A stretch of 64,000 bases of DNA. Origin: Virgisporangium ochraceum (GTDB lineage Bacteria > Actinomycetota > Actinomycetes > Mycobacteriales > Micromonosporaceae). The translations under genes and the position numbers were made by a program. Below the pieces are notes generated by a model that made no database searches, had not been told where the DNA came from, and saw nothing but the letters and a program-made list of their open reading frames with translations. Each line of letters starts with the position of its first letter. Position 1 is the stretch's first letter. Shown here piece after piece: positions 53,488 through 61,878 of the stretch. The stretch covers positions 1 to 64,000 of the forward strand of contig NZ_BOPH01000146.1 of NCBI RefSeq assembly GCF_016863655.1, written 5' to 3'.

Positions 53488-55422
53488 ATGAGTCTCCATT
53501 CCGGGGGCGGCGGTAACTGGTCGATGCTGAGTTCGCTGCGCCGCGAGGGCGAACTCGGCGACAGACGCGTCGGCTGGGCCACGGCGAAGCGGGTGGCCGC
53601 GTTCGCCCGTCCGTACCGCCGCGCCATCGCCGTGTTCCTGCTCACCGTCGTCGTCGGTGCCGTCATCGGGGTGGCCACCCCGGTGCTCGCCGGCGACGTC
53701 ATCAACGCCATCACCAGGGGCGGGCCCGAGGCGGGCGGCACGGTGGTGCGCATCGCGTTGTTCATCGCCGGGCTGGCCGTGGCCGACGCGCTGCTGTCGC
53801 TCGTCCAGCGGTGGTACTCCGCCCGCATCGGCGAGGGCATCATCTTCGACCTCCGCACGAGGGTCTACGACCACGTGCAGCGCATGCCGGTGCAGTTCTT
53901 CACCCGCACGCAGACCGGTGCGCTGGTGAGCCGGTTGAACAACGACGTGCTGGGTGCGCAGCGGGCGTTCACGAGCACGCTCAGCGGGGTCGTCAGCAAC
54001 GTCATCCAGCTCGTGCTCACCGCGGCGGTGATGCTCACGTTGTCGTGGCAGATCACCGCGCTGTCGCTGGTGCTGCTGCCGGTGTTCATCCTGCCGGCGC
54101 GCCGGGTGGGCCGCCGGCTGGCCGACATCACCCGGGAGGCGTACGGGCTCGACGCGAAGATGAACGCCACGATGACCGAGCGGTTCGGCGTCTCCGGCGC
54201 GATGCTGGTGAAGCTGTTCGCGCGTCCCGAGAAGGAGGCGCAACGGTTCAGCGAGCGCGCCGAGCGGGTGCGTGACATCGGCGTCCAGTCGGCGATGTAC
54301 TCGCGCACGTTCTTCGTGGCGATGCTGCTCGTCGCGTCGCTCGCACAGGCGTTGACGTACGGGCTGGGCGGGTGGTTCGCGGTGCGCGGCTCCATCAGCG
54401 CCGGCACGGTCGTCACGTTGGCGCTGCTGCTCACCCGGCTCTACGGCCCGCTGACCGCACTGTCGAACGTGCGGGTCGACGTGATGAGCGCGCTGGTGTC
54501 GTTCGAGCGGGTCTTCGAGGTCCTCGACCTGCGGCCGTCGATCGCCGAGCCGGCGGACCCGAGGCGGGTGCCACCGGGCACCGGCCGGGTCGAGTTCCGC
54601 GACGTGCGGTTCCGGTACCCGAGCGCGGCCGAGGTGTCGCTGGCGTCGCTGGAGGACGTCGCGACGCTCGACCGCACCGTGTCGGCCGAGGTGCTCCGCG
54701 GGGTCTCGTTCACCGTCCACCCTGGACAGATGGTGGCGCTGGTCGGCCCGTCCGGCGCGGGGAAGTCGACCACCGCGATGCTGCTGCCCCGGATCTACGA
54801 CGTCACCGGTGGGGCGGTGCTCGTCGGCGACGTCGACGTGCGGGAGGCGTCCCTGCAGAGCCTGCGTGACACGATCGGCGTCGTCTCGCAGGACTCGCAC
54901 CTGTTCCACGAGACGATCCTCGAGAACCTGCGCTACGCGCGTCCCGACGCCACCGACGACGAGATCTGGGCCGCCCTCGACCGTGCCCAGATCGGCGACC
55001 TCGTGCGCAGCCTTCCCGACGGGCTCGACACGGTGGTCGGCGAGCGCGGCTACCGGTTCTCCGGCGGCGAGAAGCAGCGCATCGCGATCGCCCGGCTGCT
55101 GCTGAAGGCGCCGTCGATCGTCATCATGGACGAGGCCACCGCGCACCTCGACTCCGAGTCCGAGGCCGCCGTGCAGCGGGCGCTCGCCGAGGCGCTGAGC
55201 GGCCGCACGGCCCTGGTGATCGCCCACCGCCTGTCGACGGTGCGCGACGCCGACCAGATCCTGGTGCTCGACGAGGGCCGCATCGTCGAGCGCGGCACCC
55301 ACGAAGAGCTCGTGACGGCGGCGGGGCTGTACGCGGAGCTGTACCGCACCCAGTTCGCCGACTCGCCGCTCCCGCCGCGGGAGCCGCTAGAGCGCCCGAA
55401 GGATTCCGCCGTCGACCGGTAG
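53488..55422 (+). CDS. ABC transporter, fused permease/ATPase exporter
   Basis: The 644-residue half-transporter has six membrane helices (about 45-330). The NBD has GPSGAGKSTTAMLLPRIYDV near 427, the Q-loop VVSQDSHLF, the signature FSGGEKQRIAIARLL near 525, Walker B IVIMDEATAHLD and the switch His in VIAHRLSTV. It belongs to the MdlB/MsbA-like exporters and would work as a homodimer. An insertion between VRFRYPSAAEV and SAEVLRGVSFTV (SLASLEDVATLDRTV) is unusual for the A-loop region. Its last 36 bp overlap a convergent SDR gene. Confidence 0.9.
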   Translation: MSLHSGGGGNWSMLSSLRREGELGDRRVGWATAKRVAAFARPYRRAIAVFLLTVVVGAVIGVATPVLAGDVINAITRGGPEAGGTVVRIALFIAGLAVADALLSLVQRWYSARIGEGIIFDLRTRVYDHVQRMPVQFFTRTQTGALVSRLNNDVLGAQRAFTSTLSGVVSNVIQLVLTAAVMLTLSWQITALSLVLLPVFILPARRVGRRLADITREAYGLDAKMNATMTERFGVSGAMLVKLFARPEKEAQRFSERAERVRDIGVQSAMYSRTFFVAMLLVASLAQALTYGLGGWFAVRGSISAGTVVTLALLLTRLYGPLTALSNVRVDVMSALVSFERVFEVLDLRPSIAEPADPRRVPPGTGRVEFRDVRFRYPSAAEVSLASLEDVATLDRTVSAEVLRGVSFTVHPGQMVALVGPSGAGKSTTAMLLPRIYDVTGGAVLVGDVDVREASLQSLRDTIGVVSQDSHLFHETILENLRYARPDATDDEIWAALDRAQIGDLVRSLPDGLDTVVGERGYRFSGGEKQRIAIARLLLKAPSIVIMDEATAHLDSESEAAVQRALAEALSGRTALVIAHRLSTVRDADQILVLDEGRIVERGTHEELVTAAGLYAELYRTQFADSPLPPREPLERPKDSAVDR

Positions 55423-56142
55423 GGCGATGCCGGTCAGGTAGCTCGCGGCCGGGGAGAGGACGAACGCCGCCACCCGGCCGAACTCGGCGGGCTGGCCCAT
55501 CCGGCGCAGCGGGATGCGGGCCTCGGTGTCGGCCCTGGCCTGCTCGGGGTCGGGGTTGCGGGCGAGCAGGTCCCGGCCGCGGTCGGTGAGGATGCTGCCG
55601 GGCAGCAGGCTCACGACGCGCACGCCGCGCGGGCCCACGGCGTCGGCCAGGTCCTTGGCCCACATGGCCAGGCCGGGGCGCAGGCCGTTGGAGATGGACA
55701 GGCCGCTCAGCGGGGTGCGGACCGAGGTCGACAGCACCAGGGCGATCACGCCGCCCTCGCCGAGCTGGCCGGCGATCGTGCGGGTCGTGCGCACGGTGCC
55801 GAGGAAGACCGACCGGAACGACTCGGTCCACTGCTCGTCGGTGCCGTCGAGCGGTCCACCGCCGGGCGGGCCGCCCACCGAGACCAGCGCGCCGTCGAGG
55901 CGGCCGAAGCGGTCGCGGGCCGCGGCGACGAGGGCATCGGGGGTCCCGGGGTCGGCGAGGTCGGCGACGATGCCCGTGGCGTTCGACCCGAGTTCGGCGA
56001 CGGCCCGGTCGACCGACTCCCGACTTCGTGACGACACCACGACCCGTGCACCGTCGGCGACGAGGCAACGGGCGGTGGCGAACCCCAGCCCCTTGGTTGC
56101 CCCGGTGAGCACGTACACCCGGTCGCTGAGCCCCAGTTCCAT
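55387..56142 (-). CDS. SDR family protein with altered catalytic Tyr/Lys
   Basis: The 251-residue Rossmann-fold protein has the cofactor motif VLTGATKGLGFATARCLVA and the NAG-equivalent SVGGPPGG. The usual Ser is present in VLSTSVRTP, but the YxxxK active site reads SNGLR, with Ser and Arg at the Tyr and Lys positions. The C-terminal YLTGIALPVDGG is typical. It may be a reductase with changed chemistry or a non-catalytic member. It overlaps the ABC exporter gene tail to tail. Confidence 0.85.
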   Translation of the reverse strand: MELGLSDRVYVLTGATKGLGFATARCLVADGARVVVSSRSRESVDRAVAELGSNATGIVADLADPGTPDALVAAARDRFGRLDGALVSVGGPPGGGPLDGTDEQWTESFRSVFLGTVRTTRTIAGQLGEGGVIALVLSTSVRTPLSGLSISNGLRPGLAMWAKDLADAVGPRGVRVVSLLPGSILTDRGRDLLARNPDPEQARADTEARIPLRRMGQPAEFGRVAAFVLSPAASYLTGIALPVDGGILRAL

Positions 56143-56164
56143 GGTCCGACCCTACAAATCCGGA

Positions 56165-57034
56165 TCAGCCGAGCCAGCGACGGGGCTTGCGGGCGGCCCT
56201 GCGCACCCGGTCGACCCGGGTGCGGCTGCGTGCCGCGGCCTGCTGCTGGCGGGCCGCGAGCAGCCCGTACGTGAACGTGTTCTCGCCGTCGGTGTAGGCG
56301 CGCATCGCCTGCCGGCGCAGCAGGTCGGCGGTCACCACCGCGTCCTGGTGGGCGCCGAGCGCGTCCTGCAGGTCGCCGAGGCGCCTGCGCAACCGTTGCG
56401 CGGGCCGGCCGTCGACCGGGCGGAGCACCTCGACGGCGTACCGGGCCCGCTTGTAGGCCTTGCGGGCGTCGTGCAGGTCCCCGTCGCGGTTCGAGCGGCG
56501 GGCCCGGTCGAGCCGCTTGTCGGCGCGGCGCAGGTCCCTGCGGGCCGCCTTGCGCAGCGCGCGCTTGCCGAGGGTGCGCGACGGGCCGGTCGCCACCAGG
56601 TCGTCGAGGGCGGCGAGGAGCTTCCCGTAGCGGGGCGAGTCGAGCGTGCCGACCAGGGCGTGGCGGGCCCGGGCGAGGCCGGGGGTGAGCCGGAGGCGGT
56701 TGCGTACCCGGCCGATGACCAGCTCCGGCGGCTGGTCGTCGAGCTCGGCGCCGAGGCGGGCGGCCATCACGTCGCGGTCGCGGACCTCGCCGAGTGCGGC
56801 GGCCAGCCACTTGAGCTCGTCGCGCAGCGGCTGCCACCGGCGCAGGGCCGGGCGGAACGTGCGCAGCGCCGACCGGAGGCGGCGGGTCGCCACGCGCATG
56901 TCGTGGACGGCGTCGGGGTCGCCGTGGCGCACGCCGTGCTCGGCCGCGCGCACCGCGTCCCGTTGCTTTTTCAGGAATGCGCCGAGCGGACCGGCGGGAC
57001 GCGCCGGTCCGCTCGGCATCGACACGGACCTCAT
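56165..57034 (-). CDS. CHAD domain protein
   Basis: The 289-residue, strongly basic helical protein has the CHAD signature VHDMRVATRRLRSALRTFRP near 43-62 and later LHDARKAYKRARYAVEVLRP near 190. Its conserved His and Lys/Arg residues form a positively charged pocket. CHAD domains bind polyphosphate and often accompany CYTH domains or polyphosphate enzymes; neither is adjacent here. The C-terminal helix is Arg-rich. ATG 57034 is preferred over a longer frame; ATG 57019 is also possible. Confidence 0.9.
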   Translation of the reverse strand: MRSVSMPSGPARPAGPLGAFLKKQRDAVRAAEHGVRHGDPDAVHDMRVATRRLRSALRTFRPALRRWQPLRDELKWLAAALGEVRDRDVMAARLGAELDDQPPELVIGRVRNRLRLTPGLARARHALVGTLDSPRYGKLLAALDDLVATGPSRTLGKRALRKAARRDLRRADKRLDRARRSNRDGDLHDARKAYKRARYAVEVLRPVDGRPAQRLRRRLGDLQDALGAHQDAVVTADLLRRQAMRAYTDGENTFTYGLLAARQQQAAARSRTRVDRVRRAARKPRRWLG

Positions 57035-57053
57035 GTCGAACGCGTACCCGAAA

Positions 57054-57797
57054 CTATGCGGGCAAACCACCGACCTGGGTGTTGATCCAGGTGCGGATCG
57101 CGGGCAGGTCGCCGTAGATCGACGGGCCGGTGGCGCAGGTGGAGTTGTTGTTGCCGGCGCGGCTGGTGGCGCCGATCAGGTTCCAACGGCCGTTGATCTG
57201 GCGCACCTGCGGGCCGCCCGAGTCGCCGTAGCAGGCGCCCGAGTTGCCGTTGGTGTTGTTGGTGCAGATCTCGGTGGCGGAGTAGATGCCCGAGCAGCGG
57301 CTGTCGGCGACGATCGACGTGTCGAGCTCGTTGGCGATCGTCGGCGCGCTGCCGCACCCGCGCGGTGCGCAGGTCTGACCCCAGCCGATGATGCGGGTGG
57401 CGGTGCCGACCGCGCCCGACGACGTCGGGATCGGCGCCGGCGCGTAGGTGACGTTCGACGCGAGCTGCAGCAACTTCACGTCCGACCCGGCCGACGGGTG
57501 GTTGACCGCCCGGGTGACCCGGACGACGACCCCGCCGCTGCTGCGGTTGATGCTGCCGACCCGCACCGACGAGGGCGTGGGGCAGTGCCGGGCCGTAACG
57601 ACCCAGTTCGCCTTGATCAGCGAACCGGTGCAGCCGGACGTGTAGACCAGGAACGAGTAGTTCTCGGTCGCCTGCCGGCCGCCGACGACGAGGATGCCGG
57701 GTCCGTCGTCACTGGCCTGTGCCGCGGCGGGCAGCGCCGCCAGCCCGGCGGCCGTGGCGAGCGCGGCCGCGGCGAGCGTGCGTACGAGTCTTCTCAT
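57054..57797 (-). CDS. Secreted trypsin-like serine protease (S1 family)
   Basis: The 247-residue precursor has a signal peptide (MRRLVRTLAAAALATAAGL, then AAAQASDDG). The chymotrypsin fold begins near ILVVGGRQATENY. The catalytic triad is visible as His in VVTARHCP, Asp in GSDVKLLQL and Ser in GACYGDSGGPQV near 198. Cysteine pairs suit an extracellular enzyme. The start overlaps the snapalysin gene's stop by 4 nt, so the two proteases are made together. Confidence 0.92.
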   Translation of the reverse strand: MRRLVRTLAAAALATAAGLAALPAAAQASDDGPGILVVGGRQATENYSFLVYTSGCTGSLIKANWVVTARHCPTPSSVRVGSINRSSGGVVVRVTRAVNHPSAGSDVKLLQLASNVTYAPAPIPTSSGAVGTATRIIGWGQTCAPRGCGSAPTIANELDTSIVADSRCSGIYSATEICTNNTNGNSGACYGDSGGPQVRQINGRWNLIGATSRAGNNNSTCATGPSIYGDLPAIRTWINTQVGGLPA

Positions 57798-58357
57798 CGG
57801 GACTCCCAGGTGAAGGTGGCCGACACGGTCCGGGCGGCGAGCGATCCGGCGAACAGCGCGTTGACCTCGCGCGCCTCGGCCGCGTTCGGGCGGTCGTTGC
57901 GGCACGACGCGGGTGCGCTGCTGCCCGACATCAGGTCGGTGCACAGGCCGGTGCGCCGGTCGGGCAGGCCGAGGATGTGGCCGAACTCGTGGGCCGCGAT
58001 CCGGGGTGGGTAGTGGCCCTGCTGCACCGCCTGGCGGCCCATCCAGATGCGGCCGTTGCCGAGCGAGGTGACCTGGGCGCGCGGCCAGTTGTTGTCGGCG
58101 GTGACGGTGATGTTGGCGCGACCACCGGCCGGCACCGGGCGCAGCTGGACGTTGGTGACGCTGGCGTTCCAGTTCGCCGCGCCCTGGTCGACGGCCGCGC
58201 GGAACTCGGCGGCGCCGCTCGCGTTGTAGTACAGGATGCGGGCCGCGGCGACCTGGGGTTCGGCCTGTGCGGCCGGGGCGCCGGCCAGCTGTGTGGCGAG
58301 GAAAGCCGCCGCTGCCAGGGTTCCTACCGACAGCCATCGGCGTCTTCGTGCGGTCAA
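57794..58357 (-). CDS. Snapalysin-family extracellular zinc metalloprotease
   Basis: The 187-residue precursor has a signal peptide (TARRRRWLSVGTLAAAAFLA, then GAPAAQAE). Its small metalloprotease domain has the M7 motif HEFGHILGLPD, where two His and the final Asp bind zinc, and the met-turn region LCTDLMSGSSAP. Snapalysin is a small secreted protease first known from Streptomyces. Here it is first in an operon with a trypsin-like protease. No LysR-type regulator (snpR-like) is next to it. Confidence 0.92.
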   Translation of the reverse strand: MTARRRRWLSVGTLAAAAFLATQLAGAPAAQAEPQVAAARILYYNASGAAEFRAAVDQGAANWNASVTNVQLRPVPAGGRANITVTADNNWPRAQVTSLGNGRIWMGRQAVQQGHYPPRIAAHEFGHILGLPDRRTGLCTDLMSGSSAPASCRNDRPNAAEAREVNALFAGSLAARTVSATFTWESR

Positions 58358-58391
58358 GGACCACCTCCGGGGGTGTGGAGTATTGTCCGCT

Positions 58392-58419
58392 ACGCTATCG
58401 ATACAGCGAGATACGTCAA
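58392..58419 (-). promoter_or_regulatory. Promoter of the snapalysin-trypsin operon
   Basis: On the minus strand TTGACG (58419-58414), a 16-nt spacer and TAGCGT (58397-58392) lie about 35 bp before the ATG. The spacer contains the palindrome TATCGATA. Confidence 0.5.
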
Positions 58420-58458
58420 TGTCTTGCCGGGATACCAGGTCCCACCTATCGCCTGCGT

Positions 58459-58470
58459 TAGGGTGCGGCT
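58459..58470 (+). promoter_or_regulatory. -10 element of the leaderless M20 peptidase gene
   Basis: TAGGGT at 58459-58464 is followed by 6 nt and GTG 58471. No well-spaced -35 is evident. Confidence 0.4.
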
Positions 58471-59712
58471 GTGGATGATCAGTTACGCACCCTGATCGAC
58501 CTGGTGCGGATACCGAGCGTCGACGGCACCGACGCCGAGGTCGCCATCGTCGAGACGGTCGCCGGTCTGCTGCGCGTCGAGGGCATCGAGGTCGACTGCT
58601 GGCCGATCCCGGTCGCCGACCTGGCCGGGCGTGCCGACTTCCCCGGCATGGAGGTGCCGCGGTCCGCCGCGCTCGGCCTGGTCGCGCGGCTGCCGGGCAG
58701 CGGCGGCGGGCGCTCGCTCATGGTCAACGGCCATCTGGACGTCGTTCCGCCCGGCGATCTCGACGCCTGGACCGACGACCCCTTCTCCGGGCGGCTCCTG
58801 GACGGGCACGTCTACGGCCGCGGCGCCTGCGACATGAAGGGCGGCGTGGTGTCGGCGCTCCACGCGTTGCTCGCGTTGCGCGGGTCCGCGCTGAGCGGCC
58901 ACCCGCTGCGCGGTGACGTGCTGTTCGCGGCCGTGGTCGGCGAGGAGGACGGCGGCCTCGGCACGTACGCGATGCTCGACCGTGGCTGGCGGGCCGACGC
59001 GTGCGTCATCACCGAGCCGACGAACCTCGACCTGCTCGTCGCCAACGGAGGCGCGTTGACGTTCCGGCTGCGGGTGCCGGGCCGGGCGTCCCACGCCTCG
59101 ACGCGCACGGCCGGGGTGAGCGCGGTCGAGAAGTTCCAGCCGGTGTTCGCCGCCCTGCGCGCCTTCGAGGCGACCCGGAACGCGACCGTCGACCCGGTGA
59201 TGGCGCGGTGGGACGTGGCCTACCCGCTGGAGATCGGCACGGTGCGGGCGGGGGACTGGTCGTCGTCCGTCCCCGACCTGCTGGTCGCCGAGGGGCGGTT
59301 CGGGGTGGCGCTCGACGAGCCGGTCGCCGTGGCGCGGGCGGCGTTCGAGGCGGCGGTGGCCGACGCCTGCCGGGCGGACCCGTGGCTGCGCGACCATCCG
59401 GTGACCGTCGAGTGGTGGGGCGGCCAGTTCGCGTCGGGCCGGTGCTCGTCCGACGAGCTGGTCGCGGCGCTCGTACGGGCCGACGGCCGGTCGCCGTCAG
59501 TCGCCTCACTCGGCGACAAGTCAGCCATTTCGGTCGGTGGCGCGCCGTACGGGTCCGATCTGCGGCTGCTCGCCGCCGCGGGCGTCCCCACCCTGCAGTA
59601 CGGACCGGGAGAGGCCCGCTACGCCCACGCCCCCGACGAACGCGTGCCGGTCGCCCAGGTGCACCACTGCACGGAGACCCTGGTCCGCCTCGCCCGCGAC
59701 TGGTGCGCGTAG
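58471..59712 (+). CDS. M20-family metallopeptidase (ArgE/DapE/CPG2-like)
   Basis: The 413-residue di-zinc hydrolase has the metal motif VNGHLDVVPPGD near 86-97. RGACDMKGGVVSALHALLAL follows near 127, and VVGEEDGGLGTYAMLD supplies the catalytic and bridging Glu. Other ligands lie in ITEPTNLDLLVANGG and near the C-terminus (YGPGEARYAHAPDERVPV). A dimerisation domain is inserted at about 200-310. The family covers amino-acid deacylases and dipeptidases; its position gives no hint of substrate. It is divergent from the snapalysin operon. Confidence 0.9.
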   Translation: MDDQLRTLIDLVRIPSVDGTDAEVAIVETVAGLLRVEGIEVDCWPIPVADLAGRADFPGMEVPRSAALGLVARLPGSGGGRSLMVNGHLDVVPPGDLDAWTDDPFSGRLLDGHVYGRGACDMKGGVVSALHALLALRGSALSGHPLRGDVLFAAVVGEEDGGLGTYAMLDRGWRADACVITEPTNLDLLVANGGALTFRLRVPGRASHASTRTAGVSAVEKFQPVFAALRAFEATRNATVDPVMARWDVAYPLEIGTVRAGDWSSSVPDLLVAEGRFGVALDEPVAVARAAFEAAVADACRADPWLRDHPVTVEWWGGQFASGRCSSDELVAALVRADGRSPSVASLGDKSAISVGGAPYGSDLRLLAAAGVPTLQYGPGEARYAHAPDERVPVAQVHHCTETLVRLARDWCA

Positions 59713-59767
59713 GCCGCGGCGCATGTTGTCGGCGGCGGCGGCGCGGCAGCAGGGCGGGGCGGGGCGG

Positions 59768-61789
59768 CTACTGGGCTTCGGGGTGTTGGTCGCGGATGGC
59801 GGCGAGCACCTCGGGGATGCGGATCTTCATCGTGGCGCCCGGTTCGGTGCGGTGCCTGGCCAGCAGGTCGTCGAGCTTGCCCGGCCGGCCCAGGTAGTAG
59901 CCCTGGCCCTTGGTGACGCCGAGCTCCCGCAACGCGTCGACCAGGGGTGCCCGGTCGACGTACTCGGCGACCGTGGTCATGCCCAGCCCGCTGGCGGCCC
60001 GCACCACGGCGTCGACGAGCACGCGGTCGACGCTGCGGCTGTCGGCCTGCCGCACGAACTCACCGGCGATCTTCACGGTGGTGAACGGCAGGTGCTTCAG
60101 GTAGGCGAACGAGCCGAAGCCGGCACCGAAGTCGTCGAGGCTGAACCGGCAGCCGGCACCGGTGAGGGCGGCGGCGAGGCGGCGGGCCGCGTCGAGGTTG
60201 CTGATCGCGGCGGTCTCGGTGATCTCCACGCCGAGCCGCTTCGGGTCGACGCCGGCCCGGGAGAGCGCCGACACCACCCAGTCGCCGAACGTCGGGTCGT
60301 CGATGCTGCGGGTCGACAGGTTGACGTCGAGCCACAGGTCGCGGGCCTGTGACAGGGCGCTGATCGCCTCGGTGACCACCCAGCGGTCGAGTTCGCGCAC
60401 CAGGTCGCCGCGCTCCAGCGCGGGCAGGATGTCGGCCGGCCCGACGTGCGGGTACAGCCCGTCGCGGAGCCGCACGAGCAGCTCGTAGCTCGCCGTCTGC
60501 CCGTCGGCGAGCGTGACGATCGGCTGCGCGTCGAGCTTGAGGTGACCGGTGTCGAGCGCGGCACGCACCCGGCTGAGGATGTTCACCCGCTGCACCGCGT
60601 GGCGGTACTGCTCGGGCGCGAACAGCCGGGCCCGGTTGCGCCCGGCGTTCTTCGCCTCGTACAGGGCGAGGTCGGCGTGGGCGAGCAGCACCTCGCAGTC
60701 GGCCTCGCCGTCGAGCGGAGCGGCGCCGATACTCACCGAGATCCGCAGCGCCTCGTCACCGAACACCATCGGGGTGTCGCTGGCCGCGTGACACAGGTGC
60801 TCGGCGATCTCCAGCGCGGTCGCGGCGTCGCAGCCGTCGAGCAGCGCGGCGAACTCGTCGCCGCCGAGCCGGCCGAGCACCGCGCCCTCCGGCAGGTGCC
60901 GCTGCAGCCGCCGGCTCAGCGACCGCATCACCTCGTCGCCGACGGCGTGCCCGCGCAGGTCGTTGATGTCTTTGAAGTTGTCGACGTCGACCAGCAGCAG
61001 CGCGCCGCCGCCGGTGCGCGCCGACAGCGTCGCGTCGAGCCGCGCGGTGAACGAGCGGCGGTTGACCAGCCCGGTGAGCGCGTCGTGGTCGGCGAGGTAG
61101 GCGAGCTCGTCCTGCACCCGGCGGATCTCGGTGATGTCGTGCGCGGTGCCGAGCACCCGCGTCGGCGTGCCGTCGGCGTCGGTGAACACCTCGCCGTAGC
61201 ACTCGAACGTGCGCAGCGTCGCGCGGTCGGCCAGGTACATCCGCAGCGTGTAGTTGAACTGGCCGCCGGTGGTCAGCGCCTGCCGTAGCGTCGCCTCGAC
61301 CATCGGCAGGTCGTCGGGGAAGACGTGCGCCCGGAACATGTCGAAGTCGAGCGTGGTGCCGGCGGGGAAGCCGAACGTCGCCATCGTCGCCTCGGACCAC
61401 GTCAGCTCGGTGGTGCCGAGGTTCCACTCCCAGGTGCCGATCTTGGCGATCCGCTCCACGTGGGCGAGCCGCCAGGCGTGGTTGTCGGCGGCCGTGCGGG
61501 CGTCGTGCAGGTCGGTGACGTCGGTGATCTCGTACAGGAGCCGGTCGCCGACCGGTGTGCACGCGACCTGCAGGTGCCGTTCGAGGCCGTCGGCGTCGAC
61601 GAACGACGCCTGCACCGGCGGACCGCCCGCCACCGCGCCGGCCAGCGGCAGCGTGGGGATGGCCGGGCCCGCGAGGTCGCGTAGCGCGCGGTTGAACCAG
61701 ACCGGATCACCGCCGGGGGTGGTGAGAAGCAGACCCGCCGAGATCGCGTCGACGACCGCTTCTGGCATCGAGCCGGATAAGGCCCCCAC
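59768..61789 (-). CDS. PAS-GGDEF-EAL cyclic-di-GMP signalling protein
   Basis: The 673-residue protein has two PAS-like domains (about 5-95 and 108-230), a GGDEF diguanylate cyclase domain and a C-terminal EAL phosphodiesterase domain. The cyclase motif is intact as GRLGGDEFAAL near 303. The EAL motif reads YELLVRLRDG; the other phosphodiesterase residues are present in VNLSTRS, EITETAAI, DDFGAGFGS, VKIAGEF and KGQGYYLG, so both activities are plausible. No membrane helix is predicted, so it probably senses a cytoplasmic signal. GTG 61789 or ATG 61768 may be the start. Confidence 0.92.
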   Translation of the reverse strand: MGALSGSMPEAVVDAISAGLLLTTPGGDPVWFNRALRDLAGPAIPTLPLAGAVAGGPPVQASFVDADGLERHLQVACTPVGDRLLYEITDVTDLHDARTAADNHAWRLAHVERIAKIGTWEWNLGTTELTWSEATMATFGFPAGTTLDFDMFRAHVFPDDLPMVEATLRQALTTGGQFNYTLRMYLADRATLRTFECYGEVFTDADGTPTRVLGTAHDITEIRRVQDELAYLADHDALTGLVNRRSFTARLDATLSARTGGGALLLVDVDNFKDINDLRGHAVGDEVMRSLSRRLQRHLPEGAVLGRLGGDEFAALLDGCDAATALEIAEHLCHAASDTPMVFGDEALRISVSIGAAPLDGEADCEVLLAHADLALYEAKNAGRNRARLFAPEQYRHAVQRVNILSRVRAALDTGHLKLDAQPIVTLADGQTASYELLVRLRDGLYPHVGPADILPALERGDLVRELDRWVVTEAISALSQARDLWLDVNLSTRSIDDPTFGDWVVSALSRAGVDPKRLGVEITETAAISNLDAARRLAAALTGAGCRFSLDDFGAGFGSFAYLKHLPFTTVKIAGEFVRQADSRSVDRVLVDAVVRAASGLGMTTVAEYVDRAPLVDALRELGVTKGQGYYLGRPGKLDDLLARHRTEPGATMKIRIPEVLAAIRDQHPEAQ

Positions 61790-61878
61790 AACACCCCCAT
61801 CGATGCCCTTGATCCGAGCGGAGAGTGTACCGATCGATGGCGCACCGCAGTGACCCCGGCTCCTGATAGGAATGCCGG

